A DNA stretch of 64,000 nt, from positions 1-64,000 of the forward strand of contig DAOPBR010000004.1 of assembly GCA_035395685.1 (NCBI GenBank). The letters are read 5' to 3'. The stretch's first letter is position 1. Every line of letters begins with the position of its first letter. Positions 51,305-60,255 of this stretch are shown in pieces. A model generated the notes under the pieces. It searched no databases. It was not told the origin of the DNA and was given only the letters and a program-made list of their open reading frames with translations. This DNA is from JAKJGA01 sp029554345 (GTDB taxonomy: Bacteria > Spirochaetota > UBA4802 > JAFGJZ01). The position numbers and the translations under genes were made by a program.

Positions 51305-51850
51305 TTATACCGATGAATTCATTATATGGTTTTTCATCCGGTTCAAAGATCCGGATACGCTGTAGTCATAAATGACATTATCGATTTTAAGTATAAACCC
51401 TCCTAAAATGGAAGGGTCTGTTTCGTTTTTTATTTCATATTCGCAGTCTGGGAATAATTTCCGGATGAAATTCATAATCTGACTGTTGTTTTTTTCTGAT
51501 AATTCTGATGAAGTTGTTATTTCTACAGGAACAATCTTTCTATGTCTTTTTTCATAAATATTCCACTCAAAGCAGAATTTTTCAAAAAGAGAAAATCTCC
51601 CATTGTCAATCATAATGTTGAAGCAGTTGCTTAAAAGAGTGCTGAGATTTTCGCGGTTGTCTTCGATAAAATCTTTTTTTGCTGAAGGCGAAACTGAAGA
51701 AGACAACAGAAAATTCATTATTTTCTGATCGGCTAAAAACTTCTCGGTGAAAAAAAGCATTCCTCTGGAAACTTCATCAAGCTTGCCGAGCTTGACGGAA
51801 GTTTCGCAGAGAGCCTTCGCGTATCTTTTAGAAATCAGTGATTTATCCAT
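51305..51850 (-). CDS. atpH: ATP synthase delta subunit
   Basis: Peripheral-stalk subunit joining F1 to b, 181 residues. The N-terminal helical domain KRYAKALCETSVKLGKLDEVS and the C-terminal DPSILGGFILKIDNVIYDYSV are typical. It is moderately diverged. The start overlaps the end of atpF by one base. Confidence 0.94.
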   Translation of the reverse strand: MDKSLISKRYAKALCETSVKLGKLDEVSRGMLFFTEKFLADQKIMNFLLSSSVSPSAKKDFIEDNRENLSTLLSNCFNIMIDNGRFSLFEKFCFEWNIYEKRHRKIVPVEITTSSELSEKNNSQIMNFIRKLFPDCEYEIKNETDPSILGGFILKIDNVIYDYSVSGSLNRMKNHIMNSSV

Positions 51851-52332
51851 CAGTTGATTAGCCTGTCTACGGTTTCAGAAATTATTCTGTCATTTTCTTC
51901 AGGAGTTAATGTCCGCATCAGAATTTTCTGTGAAGCCAGTATTGTAAGCCCTGCAATATCCTTTCTTAAATCTTCTATGATGCGGCCTCTTTCAATTTCA
52001 ACCTGATCGCGTGCCTGCTGAAGAATCATCTGCGTTTCGAGTTTTGCCGTTTCAATTATGTCCGCGCGGATTCTCTCCGCGTTTCTTTTTGATTCGAGCA
52101 TTATACGTTCGGCTTCTTTTTTTGTGTTAAGAAGAATTTCTTCGCTTTCGCGTATATTCTTCTCGGAATCAATGTTAGCTTTTTTAGAGCTTTCGATTTC
52201 AGTCTGGATCATCTCTTCGCGTTCGCGTATAGTACGCAGAATCGGTTTCCAGAAAAATTTTGCAAAAATCACATAAGTTATCAGAAAACTGACTACGATT
52301 AATATTGATAATCCGAGATTAAGAGAAACCAT
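51850..52332 (-). CDS. atpF: ATP synthase b subunit
   Basis: Peripheral-stalk subunit of 160 residues: an N-terminal membrane helix (about 8-25) and a long charged coiled coil with repeated Glu, Arg and Lys. Only a single b gene is present, so the stalk is a b homodimer. Normal length. Confidence 0.95.
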   Translation of the reverse strand: MVSLNLGLSILIVVSFLITYVIFAKFFWKPILRTIREREEMIQTEIESSKKANIDSEKNIRESEEILLNTKKEAERIMLESKRNAERIRADIIETAKLETQMILQQARDQVEIERGRIIEDLRKDIAGLTILASQKILMRTLTPEENDRIISETVDRLIN

Positions 52333-52343
52333 ATCTGCCTCGA

Positions 52344-52577
52344 TTATTTTCCATTATAAATAAGAAACGCGATAAGCGCGCAGAAGAAGGCAACACCTTC
52401 GACAAGCGCTGCACCGAGAATCATCAGTGTCTGAATTTTTGATGCTGATTCCGGCTGACGCGCAACGCTTTCCATCGCTGATGATGCGATTTTTCCTATA
52501 CCAAGACCAGCGCCGAGTGCTACAATTCCTGCTCCGATTCCTGCTCCGAAGAGCGCTAAACCTGTTCCAAGTTCCAT
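52344..52577 (-). CDS. atpE: ATP synthase c subunit
   Basis: 77-residue proteolipid with two membrane helices. The loop ESVARQPES is strictly conserved. The ion-binding Glu is in helix two, in LVEGVAF. At the position where Na+-type rings have Gln (helix one), this protein has Ile, and the residue after the Glu is Gly rather than Ser or Thr, so a proton-coupled ring is predicted. Confidence 0.97.
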   Translation of the reverse strand: MELGTGLALFGAGIGAGIVALGAGLGIGKIASSAMESVARQPESASKIQTLMILGAALVEGVAFFCALIAFLIYNGK

Positions 52578-52592
52578 AAAAGTCTCCTTATA

Positions 52593-53516
52593 TTAATGTG
52601 ATTCATTCAGCGAATTTCCGATGAACATCGCCGAAAGAAGTGTGAATACATAGGCTTGTAAAAATGCCACGAGTATTTCTAAAACATATATGAATACTGC
52701 TCCGAACACGCCGGGGATGATGACTCCGATATTCCAGCTGAGATTAACACTGTTCCATCCGAGAAGAAGAAAAGTTAGGATTACCGCATGTCCCGCAACC
52801 ATATTCGCGAAAAGGCGGATTGAAAGAGCAAAAGGTTTTGTGAGTATCTGCATGAATTCTAGCGGAAACAGAAATATATTCATTCCGATTACGGCAGGCG
52901 TTGCCATGTCTCCCTTTTTAATCGGCATGAAAGTTTTAAGATAACCGAAAAAACCGTGTTTGCTTATTGCCGCAATCTGCCATACAATCAAAACAATAAA
53001 GGCGAATGCGGAGGTTATTGATAAATTCTTTGTTGCCTGACTCATAAAAGGGAAAAGCCCGATGATATCCTGAAGGAGCAGAAAGAAAAAAAGAGTCAGG
53101 AAGAAAGGAAGATACTTGTTATAGTCATGCGGCATTGCCGGTTTAACGATATCGTCACGGACAAAAAGAACAATTGCTTCTATCATCTGTCCCAGAAATC
53201 CGGTCTGTACAAGTTTTTTCTTTTTAAAGCGTCTGAGAATGAGAATTAGAACAATAAAACCTATCCAGTAGAAGATAAAATGATTCGTTAAGGAGAAATC
53301 AAAGCTGAAAGATCCTATTTGAACCGGTTTGAATTGAGGAAGCTCTATTTTAATTCCGGGAAATTCAATATAACCGTGATCCGAGAGATGATGCATCAGC
53401 GGATCCTGTTCGTGAGCGGGTTCAGTGGGTGTGCGGTAGGGCACCGCGGACAGATTTGCAGAAACAAGCAAAGCCGCTATCAGAAACAGAATTTTTATGC
53501 TCTGTCTTGATTTCAT
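52593..53516 (-). CDS. atpB: ATP synthase a subunit
   Basis: Proton-channel subunit, 307 residues, with an N-terminal signal-like segment and about five membrane helices. The essential Arg is in SIRLFANMVAGHAV, and PFALS precedes it. The extra N-terminal part (about residues 20-90) is longer than in short forms and is seen in several lineages. First main gene of the operon after atpI. Confidence 0.96.
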   Translation of the reverse strand: MKSRQSIKILFLIAALLVSANLSAVPYRTPTEPAHEQDPLMHHLSDHGYIEFPGIKIELPQFKPVQIGSFSFDFSLTNHFIFYWIGFIVLILILRRFKKKKLVQTGFLGQMIEAIVLFVRDDIVKPAMPHDYNKYLPFFLTLFFFLLLQDIIGLFPFMSQATKNLSITSAFAFIVLIVWQIAAISKHGFFGYLKTFMPIKKGDMATPAVIGMNIFLFPLEFMQILTKPFALSIRLFANMVAGHAVILTFLLLGWNSVNLSWNIGVIIPGVFGAVFIYVLEILVAFLQAYVFTLLSAMFIGNSLNESH

Positions 53517-53528
53517 AATTCCCCTTTT

Positions 53529-53765
53529 CTAAAGTTTATCTTTTTTTAACATTATATAAAGATAAACCATTGAAGCAGAAAAACCCCATGCCGCGAAAAT
53601 TATAGTGAAAAGATGCTGGAATCCGAATTTTTTATCAACCCATCTTCCGGCAAGTATCAAACCGAAAACCGCGAAGCATATCGTAAAAGCCAAGCCGATT
53701 ACCCTGTCAAAGATCCTTGCGGATTCATGACTTGAAGAAATCGTTTTCTTGACCTCTTTCTGCAT
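53529..53765 (-). CDS. AtpZ/AtpI-like ATP synthase assembly protein
   Basis: A small protein with two membrane helices, FDRVIGLAFTICFAVFGLILAG and TIIFAAWGFSASMVYLYIML, matching the AtpZ/AtpI pattern (PF09527). These proteins assist c-ring assembly. The start is uncertain: an ATG at 53765 leaves the helices close to the N-terminus (78 residues), while an ATG at 53792 adds nine hydrophobic residues. No clear ribosome site for either. Confidence 0.75.
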   Translation of the reverse strand: MQKEVKKTISSSHESARIFDRVIGLAFTICFAVFGLILAGRWVDKKFGFQHLFTIIFAAWGFSASMVYLYIMLKKDKL

Positions 53766-53916
53766 AAGTAACCATAGTGTAGAACGAAGCATAAAGACAA
53801 GATTAATTTTAATAAATTTTGATAATTAACGGGGATGTTACAGAAAAGAGAACATTTGAAAACATAATTTAATTCAAAATTAAAAAAAGTTTAGTCTGGG
53901 TGAATTTGTTAAATAT

Positions 53917-53988
53917 CGCTCTCCCCGGGAATCGAACCCGGGCACCCGGCTCCGGAGGCCGGTGCTCTATCCACTGAGCTAGGAGAGC
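53917..53988 (-). tRNA. tRNA-Arg (CCG)
   Basis: Acceptor GCTCTCC/GGAGAGC, anticodon stem CCGGC/GCCGG with loop CTCCGGA (anticodon CCG), T-arm CCGGG-TTCGATT-CCCGG. No CCA encoded. Lies alone upstream of the atp operon promoter region on the same strand as atp. Confidence 0.93.
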
Positions 53989-54039
53989 CGATTGTTGAAG
54001 GTCTCTTTGAGTCTTTGCTGCGTCAAGGAGATTTTATTA

Positions 54040-54927
54040 TCAATTAATTGCTTTAGCGGGGCACACCGTACTGCATATTCCGCATAAAATGCATTCGGTT
54101 GATGTCACGGGTTTGCCTTCCTTGATATAACTCATGACATCCACATCCATCGGACATGATGATGAGCATTTTCCGCATTCTATGCATTTATTTCCTGAAG
54201 GGTATTTCTTTATGCGCGCTAAACGCGACGGAAATTTCATTACAAGGGAAACGGGACACAGAATCTTGCAAAAAGCACGTTTTTTGCCGAATGCAAAAGC
54301 GAGTATTACGGCGGCGGCATAATAAATAGCGTTTCCGCAGAGAAAAAGAATCAGCTGGTCGAATTTTGCTGTCTGAAAAAGAGTAAGGTCTGATCCGATA
54401 ATATGACCCTGCATATAGTCGTAACCTGATTTGATGAATAGAAACGGAATAAGAAGTGATGCCGCAAAAACGGGAATTCTAAAAAAAGTATACTTAGACG
54501 GGATTTTGCAGTTTGTTTTTATCGGAAGCCATTCGAGTATAGCAGCAGTCCAGCAAGCCCATCCGCAGAAACCGCGGCCCCAGATGAGAGGCCCTAAAAC
54601 TTTTGCGATGGCATAGTGAATGAGAACTCTTGCGAATATTCCGGCTGAAAGGAAATATGCAAAATAGAAAACCGTTTCTTCCAACTGCATGTTTTCTCTC
54701 TGTATTAATCCGAAAAAGACAATGAAAAGAGGACAGATCATTAAAATTGCAATGCGCCTTCCGATGTCAGTGATTTTAAATTTTGCTTCTAAAATCTGAC
54801 CAAGACTGATGCAGAAGCCGATGTATGAAAAAATAAAAAAGAAAATCTTCCAGACTGTAAATCCGAGGATTGTTGAAAGAGTCAGTCCTATCAGAAAAGG
54901 AATGAAATATGAGAATCTGATTTTCAC
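54040..54927 (-). CDS. NapH-like 4Fe-4S membrane protein
   Basis: A 295-residue membrane protein of the NapH/NosR type: about four to six helices, the loop GFCGWACW, and a Cys near CKILCP. The C-terminus has two ferredoxin clusters, CIECGKCSSSCPMD and CILCGICSTVCPA. It would pass electrons between quinol and a periplasmic or cytoplasmic acceptor. No nap, nos or dmsA genes are seen here. GTG start at 54927. Confidence 0.85.
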   Translation of the reverse strand: MKIRFSYFIPFLIGLTLSTILGFTVWKIFFFIFSYIGFCISLGQILEAKFKITDIGRRIAILMICPLFIVFFGLIQRENMQLEETVFYFAYFLSAGIFARVLIHYAIAKVLGPLIWGRGFCGWACWTAAILEWLPIKTNCKIPSKYTFFRIPVFAASLLIPFLFIKSGYDYMQGHIIGSDLTLFQTAKFDQLILFLCGNAIYYAAAVILAFAFGKKRAFCKILCPVSLVMKFPSRLARIKKYPSGNKCIECGKCSSSCPMDVDVMSYIKEGKPVTSTECILCGICSTVCPAKAIN

Positions 54928-55018
54928 CTTAACACCGCCGTATATCCGTTAGATTAATCAGAAAGTGCTTTGGTATATCACTTCCCAAATGTTTATATGG
55001 TGAAGTTTTTAATATTAT

Positions 55019-56296
55019 TTAATCGAAGAGGCAAGAAAATTTTGTAAAAATTTCAACATCAGTTTTGAGCTTTCTTTTCAAAGCCGGGAGTGTCATGTCG
55101 TCGAGAAATATTCCGTCAAAATTGAGACATGTGTCAGGAAGAATGATTTTGTCAGCTTGAAAGTTCGATTGCTTTACCGCATGAATTATATCGTTTCCGC
55201 AAAGGAGCCCTGACACTGTTACACTGCTTCCGAAAAGGCGGTTTTCCGCAGCGATTATTTTTGCTGAAAGGTTCTGTATTTTCTCAAGTTCGGGAAGAAG
55301 ATGTTTGATGAGAACCGGATAGAAAGATTTTCCCGTAACGATGAGAAGATTGCGTTTTTCTTTCATTGCTTTCGGAAATGTTTTTTTTGCCCGCTTTAAT
55401 TCATCCAGAAAGATTCGGCTCATGCCGACGCCGTTTTCGTATTGCGAAAAATTTTCGTAATAATTTTTACTCGGAATTTTAAAGCCGGCTTTCAGATAGA
55501 ATTCGTCAGCTGCAAAAACAAAACGGGTATCTGACTTTTCAAGAAAAACTTTTTGAAGAGATTCAATCTGCTTTATGACTACGGCTGATGTTGTTTCTGT
55601 AAAAGAATCAATGCTGAAAAGCTTATCCCGGTGACAGGTTTTGCCGACGGGAACCACTGCTACTGATAAAACGTACGGATGATGGGAATGCAGAAATTTT
55701 ACCGTATCGTCAAGAACCTTGCCGTCATTGACGCCCGGACATAGAACGATCTGCGTATGCAGTTCGATTTTATTCCGTGTGAGGAAGCTCAGTTTTCTTT
55801 TGAAACCGTCATCATAATTGATACCGAGAAGTTTCATGCGTACTTTTTTTTGAGCCGCGTGAACGGAAATATAAAGAGGAGAGAGATGCTGCTGTTTTAT
55901 TCTTTTTAGATCTTCATCCCGGATGTTTGAGAGCGTAAAGTAGCTTCCGTAAAGAAATGAATATCTGAAATCTTCATCCTTTAGGTATAATCCTTTTCGG
56001 AGGCCGGTTGGATTCTGATCTACAAAGCAGAAGATGCATTTGTTTCCGCAATGTTTGATTTTCATGTCTTCGACATCAATGCCTTTGTCGTATGCGTCTT
56101 CTTCTTCGTCAAAGATGAGAGAATATGTTTCGCCGTTACGTCTGATGATATATTCGAGAGGGAAGTCTGTGGAATATAATTTATAGTCGAGATAATCCCT
56201 GACTTCCATGCCGTTAATGCTGATTATTTCATCGCCTGCAAGAAGACCTTGTCTATCGGCAGGTGACTTTTTCTTTATGTTAATTATTTTGATCAC
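55019..56296 (-). CDS. DUF512 radical-SAM protein with N-terminal PDZ domain
   Basis: A 425-residue protein: PDZ-like N-terminus (residues 1-45: SPADRQGLLAGDEIISING), the radical-SAM cluster motif CGNKCIFCF, and the DUF512 C-terminus (VVPVGKTCHRD, VFAADEFY, YENFSQYENGVGM, CGNDIIHAV). The family corresponds to TIGR03279-type putative FeS-containing radical enzymes, whose function is not established. GTG start. Divergent from the MFS gene. Confidence 0.88.
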   Translation of the reverse strand: MIKIINIKKKSPADRQGLLAGDEIISINGMEVRDYLDYKLYSTDFPLEYIIRRNGETYSLIFDEEEDAYDKGIDVEDMKIKHCGNKCIFCFVDQNPTGLRKGLYLKDEDFRYSFLYGSYFTLSNIRDEDLKRIKQQHLSPLYISVHAAQKKVRMKLLGINYDDGFKRKLSFLTRNKIELHTQIVLCPGVNDGKVLDDTVKFLHSHHPYVLSVAVVPVGKTCHRDKLFSIDSFTETTSAVVIKQIESLQKVFLEKSDTRFVFAADEFYLKAGFKIPSKNYYENFSQYENGVGMSRIFLDELKRAKKTFPKAMKEKRNLLIVTGKSFYPVLIKHLLPELEKIQNLSAKIIAAENRLFGSSVTVSGLLCGNDIIHAVKQSNFQADKIILPDTCLNFDGIFLDDMTLPALKRKLKTDVEIFTKFSCLFD

Positions 56297-56401
56297 CTGA
56301 TAAGGCTAAAACTGGCGTGTTTTATGTCAATCAATTGAAGATTATATATAGAAAAGATTATTTCCTTTACATGGACGTTGAAAAATATATTCCGTCATAG
56401 C

Positions 56402-57556
56402 ATGAACAGAAACATATACCTTCTCTATAATTTTAAATTTTTCAGGGACTTTCTTCTGATTGCTCCGGTAATTATTCCCTTTTATAAGGATAATAATCTT
56501 TCCGCATTTCAGATACTCTTGGTTCAGGCAGTTTTTTCGGCTTCTATGCTTTTGTTCGAAATTCCGTCGGGTTATTTTTCTGACAGATGCGGCCGGAAAA
56601 GAACGCTTGTTGCAGGCGGAATAGCTGTCTGCATCGGGCTTCTCATTTACTGTTTTTCATCATCCCTTATTTTGTTTATGCTATGTGAAGTGTTTCTCGG
56701 TTTTGGTTTCAGCATGTGCTCGGGAACAGAATCAGCCCTTTTATATGATACTCTCCATGCAGAAGGAAAAGCTTCTGAGTACCGGAAAAAAGAAAGTCAT
56801 GCGGAATTTTTCGCACGTGTGGGTGCGGCACTTTCTTCGGTTGCCGGGGGTTTTCTCGGTTCAATTTCACTCAGGCTTCCTTTTTTCTGTAATGCGGCGA
56901 CTGCAGTTATGATTCCGCTTTCGGCGGCGTTTATGCGCGATGTAAAAAGAACAGAATCACGCCGTTCGGGTGTGATGAAAGAAATTATCGATGCGGTATT
57001 TTTCAGCATACGCCATCCCGTTATTTTGAGCGCGGGTTTTGTTTCCGGAGCCGTTCTTACATGCGGAATAATTTCCATATGGGGATATTTTCTGATTTTA
57101 CCTGAACTTAAAATTCCGCTTTCGGCTTACGGATTATTGTTTTTCTTTTTTCAGACATCATCTGCTCTGGGTGCGCGTTTCTCTCATTCTATTTCAACAA
57201 TAATCGGCAAAAAGAAAACTCTTGCTTTGCTGCTCGTCATCCCGCTTGTCTATGCCTCGGTTGCGTTTTTTAAATACGCTGTGATTCTTGCATTTGTTCA
57301 GTCTTTTTTGTGGGGTGTCGCGACTCCGTTTTTTCTGGATATAATAAATTCGAAAGCGGAAAGTCACATAAGAGCGACAGTTCTTTCGACGGTAAGCATG
57401 GGATCGAGAATTTTATATGTTGCTATCGGACCGGTATTCGGACTGGTTGCTGATGCTTTCGGCGCGCCGAAAGGGTTCCTTTTTCTTTCGGGGATATTTA
57501 TTTTATGCGCCACTGCTGGTTTTTTAATATATCTTAAAGGCAGAGAGAAAAACTGA
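56402..57556 (+). CDS. MFS transporter
   Basis: About 384 residues with 10-12 predicted membrane helices. Motif A appears as GYFSDRCGRKRTL between helices 2 and 3. The substrate is unknown. The start is uncertain: ATG 56402 is used, but a TTG 24 bases upstream is possible and neither has a clear ribosome site. Downstream of it, 84 bases separate it from the outer-membrane protein gene. Confidence 0.83.
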   Translation: MNRNIYLLYNFKFFRDFLLIAPVIIPFYKDNNLSAFQILLVQAVFSASMLLFEIPSGYFSDRCGRKRTLVAGGIAVCIGLLIYCFSSSLILFMLCEVFLGFGFSMCSGTESALLYDTLHAEGKASEYRKKESHAEFFARVGAALSSVAGGFLGSISLRLPFFCNAATAVMIPLSAAFMRDVKRTESRRSGVMKEIIDAVFFSIRHPVILSAGFVSGAVLTCGIISIWGYFLILPELKIPLSAYGLLFFFFQTSSALGARFSHSISTIIGKKKTLALLLVIPLVYASVAFFKYAVILAFVQSFLWGVATPFFLDIINSKAESHIRATVLSTVSMGSRILYVAIGPVFGLVADAFGAPKGFLFLSGIFILCATAGFLIYLKGREKN

Positions 57557-57640
57557 CTTTTGTAATTTTGTAAGGTTTAGTATTAATAATGGTTGAAAAG
57601 AAAATTGAGCAGGTTTAATATCATTCAACCGGGAGGCATT

Positions 57641-58414
57641 ATGAATTTGCGCCGAATAATAACAGTTGTTGTTTTTTTATCATCAGGCGCGCTTTATTCT
57701 GCCGACAGATCAGTTTTCGAAGATCTTGATAAACCGCCTGAAGGAGCATATGCGGGGCAGATATTTGCAGGTGCTTCGCTCGGGATGGGTCTAGTTTCAG
57801 GTTCAATTATCAAAGCTGAAAAAGATTTTGTAAGCGGTACAACTTATAGTTTTGAGGATTCGGAAGTTACAAAGAAGGTCGAACTTCAGCATTATTCATT
57901 TGCTTTTTCGATGTTCGGTGAATACATGCCGCTTGATCATTTCGGTGTGAAGGGAAAGCTCGCGAGGGCGATGGTAGCGCAAAAATCGACATTCGGCGCG
58001 GACTATCCGAACGAGCAGGGTTTTCTTCTTAAAACATGGAATATTACATTTGCTCCGGTATATCATGTTACCGTGAGGCGCGAGTGGGACGTAACGATTG
58101 CGCCTTTTCTCGGTTATTCAATAGGTACATTTAACGCGATTCCTGTAGCAAAAGGTCTATTCGATTCAATAGATTCCAAAACCAGCCAGAGTAATAATTC
58201 ATTTATCTTCGGTATAGAAGTTTCAGGTGTTCTTTATTTCAGCGGAGGATTTTTTCTTTCTCTCGGAGCCGAGTGGACTAGATATAATATTTCAATAGAC
58301 AATGACATCAATCGGACAAGCCCGAGTGCGCTCACATATAATAACGGATCTAAATCAGGGAATATTGATACTTTTATTATCCAGGTTTCGGCAGGGTATG
58401 CTTTCAGGAACTGA
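57641..58414 (+). CDS. Putative outer-membrane beta-barrel protein
   Basis: A 257-residue exported protein. The signal peptide ends near SGALYSA, and the mature part is dominated by amphipathic strand pattern and ends in an aromatic (SAGYAFRN). The C-terminal strand YAF resembles barrel end signals. The ATG at 57641 is chosen because GGGAGG lies 6 bases upstream. Function unknown, perhaps a porin or surface protein. Confidence 0.7.
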   Translation: MNLRRIITVVVFLSSGALYSADRSVFEDLDKPPEGAYAGQIFAGASLGMGLVSGSIIKAEKDFVSGTTYSFEDSEVTKKVELQHYSFAFSMFGEYMPLDHFGVKGKLARAMVAQKSTFGADYPNEQGFLLKTWNITFAPVYHVTVRREWDVTIAPFLGYSIGTFNAIPVAKGLFDSIDSKTSQSNNSFIFGIEVSGVLYFSGGFFLSLGAEWTRYNISIDNDINRTSPSALTYNNGSKSGNIDTFIIQVSAGYAFRN

Positions 58415-58429
58415 TATTTTGCCCATTAG

Positions 58430-58535
58430 CCGGGCGAATTTCTCGTACGCCTTAGTATTCGGCTTCGCCGAATAGTCTAGGACTTTTTCTCTCATTCATC
58501 TTTCGCTGAAGTGCTTTGCGCACTTTCATGATTAA
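58430..58535. repeat. Hairpin repeats related to the 2.4-kb island
   Basis: Contains TATTCGGC-TTC-GCCGAATA (near 58458) and AAGTGC-TTTGC-GCACTT, within a 190-base gene-free gap. The first shares the core ATTCGGCTTCGCCGAAT with a hairpin near 2725, which shows these belong to one dispersed family. Confidence 0.6.
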
Positions 58536-58604
58536 GTTTTATAATGAAAAAAAATATTGCAGAAAATCGAGCGGAATATTAGATTTTTATCATGGGGAGT
58601 TAAT

Positions 58605-58823
58605 ATGATCAATATTTCCATTACAACAGAGCAGTTTACATCTATTTTCCGTCAGCTTCCTGAGAAAGAAAAAAATGAAATTTTGAATGAGCTTGTTATA
58701 GATACATGGCTCAATTCATCTGATGCCGCCAAGCTTAAAAAAGAAAGAGAAAAACAGTTCAAAGAAGGTAAAACCATGACTTCAAAAGAACTAAGAGAAA
58801 AAATTATAAATCGTGGATACTAA
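58605..58823 (+). CDS. Antitoxin-like small protein
   Basis: A 72-residue protein with helical N-terminus (INISITTEQFTSIFRQLP, EKEKNEILNELVIDTW) and a charged C-terminal tail rich in Lys and Glu, typical of type II antitoxins paired with RelE/ParE. GGGGAG precedes the ATG at 58605, which is chosen over a TTG 48 bases upstream. It overlaps the next gene by 11 bases, as toxin-antitoxin pairs commonly do. The DNA-binding type is not clear. Confidence 0.7.
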   Translation: MINISITTEQFTSIFRQLPEKEKNEILNELVIDTWLNSSDAAKLKKEREKQFKEGKTMTSKELREKIINRGY

Positions 58824-59091
58824 TCATAAAACATTCACGGTTATTTATTCGGAAGGTTTTTTTGATGACCTTGAAAATATTCCGGTAAAAAACGCACTTT
58901 CCATATTGGACGGCATAGACCGTCTTGAATGTTTCCCTGAAATGGGGAAAGAGACCATAAACCCGAAATGGAAAGGGTACAGATACCTTATAATAAAAGA
59001 TTTTGTAATCTTTTATACTATAGATTTCATTCGTAAAACAGTTAATGTGGAATTTGCCAAACACGGCAAAATGGAAATGTTCAATCAGTAA
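58813..59091 (+). CDS. RelE/ParE-superfamily toxin-like protein
   Basis: A 92-residue protein starting at GTG 58813. The layout FTVIYSEGFFDDLENIP, FPEMGKETINPKWKGYRYLIIKDFVIFYTIDF and NVEFAKHGK resembles RelE/ParE ribonuclease or gyrase toxins. The family tolerates great sequence variation, so activity is not assured. Co-translated with the antitoxin-like gene upstream. Confidence 0.75.
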   Translation: MDTNHKTFTVIYSEGFFDDLENIPVKNALSILDGIDRLECFPEMGKETINPKWKGYRYLIIKDFVIFYTIDFIRKTVNVEFAKHGKMEMFNQ

Positions 59092-59125
59092 AATCTCTTA
59101 TAGCAGGGTTTTATTCTAAAGTATC

Positions 59126-59644
59126 CTACCTGAAATATTTTTTACTAATACCCATTATTTCTACAGGAAGAAGTCTTTTCGGTTTTCTGGAATTTATCAT
59201 TATCATTGTCTCTTTGAAATTGATAGGCATTTTTTCATAAGCTGATTGATGATAAGCCGAAATTCCGTAAAATTCTTTTCCTCTATATAAATACTTAAAA
59301 TAAAAATATCGACAATCCTTGCTTAGATAGTGACCAGTCTCAAGCAGTTCTGCTGTTAAATATTGCCGGTTTTTTATTATATGTATCATTATTATCAACT
59401 TATACAATACGACTAGACCCAGCAGAGAAAATATTGCTAAAGAAGAAAACAAAAACATTCCCAAATCTTTTGTCGTTATATAATCATTATAATGCCTTCC
59501 AAACGGAAATTTTTTAAAAATAAGAACCATTAAAATAAAAAATGCATATAAGATAAGACTTATCTTAACAAATATAAAAAACATCCAAACAACGGCATCT
59601 TTTCGAACGATATGGAATGCGTCTAAAATATTAGAATTGCACAT
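59126..59644 (-). CDS. Two-helix membrane protein of unknown function
   Basis: A 172-residue protein: helices at about 15-42 and 60-90, then a soluble domain with strand pattern YFYFKYLYRGKEFYGISAY (DUF3592-like). Not placed in a family with certainty. It follows the DUF2251-like lipoprotein gene after 4 bases, so one transcript. No function can be assigned. Confidence 0.5.
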   Translation of the reverse strand: MCNSNILDAFHIVRKDAVVWMFFIFVKISLILYAFFILMVLIFKKFPFGRHYNDYITTKDLGMFLFSSLAIFSLLGLVVLYKLIIMIHIIKNRQYLTAELLETGHYLSKDCRYFYFKYLYRGKEFYGISAYHQSAYEKMPINFKETMIMINSRKPKRLLPVEIMGISKKYFR

Positions 59645-59648
59645 CGTT

Positions 59649-60152
59649 TTATTTCCCGTTTGTTTTAAAAGTTTTCATCAACTGTTCATATTTTATATCA
59701 TTCCACTTGTGTCCTTCGGGGGACCAATCCATTCCGGCTTGCAGCGGAGGCAGACCTGATTTGCAGAATCCGTATTTATCATTGAAATTAATAACTGCTT
59801 GAGGCTGATTGTTTAAATAAACTACAACGCTCAGCCCGTTATTTAACCAGCAGAATGAAAGATCGACAGGTTTTCCGGTATCGGGATTATTTTTTATTTC
59901 ATAAGTGATTAGCATGTCGCGCAAAGGCATTGAGCTATGAGACTTATCGGTAACCCACAATTCGCCGCTATTTCCGTTATCCAAAAACGTAATCCAGTAA
60001 TCCGGATATCGCGGTGAGTTTGAATCTATTGTTTTATTCTCTCCGATAATTATAGTAGCGGTTTTAGAGAATGTACTTTCTGATGATATTTTTCTGCGCG
60101 TTCCTCCGGTGCATGAAACGAGCAGCAGCAGAAGAATGTAAAATAATTTCAT
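59649..60152 (-). CDS. DUF2251-like lipoprotein
   Basis: A 167-residue lipoprotein (LLVSC). The mature part ITFLDNGNSGELWV, LSFCWLNNGLSVVVYLN, NFNDKYGFC and the terminal HKWND match the DUF2251 pattern by eye. Proteins of this family have no assigned function and are often found in variable loci. GAGGTG precedes the ATG. Confidence 0.55.
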   Translation of the reverse strand: MKLFYILLLLLVSCTGGTRRKISSESTFSKTATIIIGENKTIDSNSPRYPDYWITFLDNGNSGELWVTDKSHSSMPLRDMLITYEIKNNPDTGKPVDLSFCWLNNGLSVVVYLNNQPQAVINFNDKYGFCKSGLPPLQAGMDWSPEGHKWNDIKYEQLMKTFKTNGK

Positions 60153-60255
60153 TTTTCTTCACCTCGGGATTTATTTCTCTATATCGGAATTATTGAGTTC
60201 AAATGGGGTTTGTTGTTATTCAATATCTCTTCCGCGCATTCGAACGCGCTTGAAT

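Noticed and set aside
52344..52577. Sodium-coupled ATP synthase
   Set aside because: The Gln of Na+-type rings is replaced by Ile and the residue after the Glu is Gly, so a proton ring is more likely.
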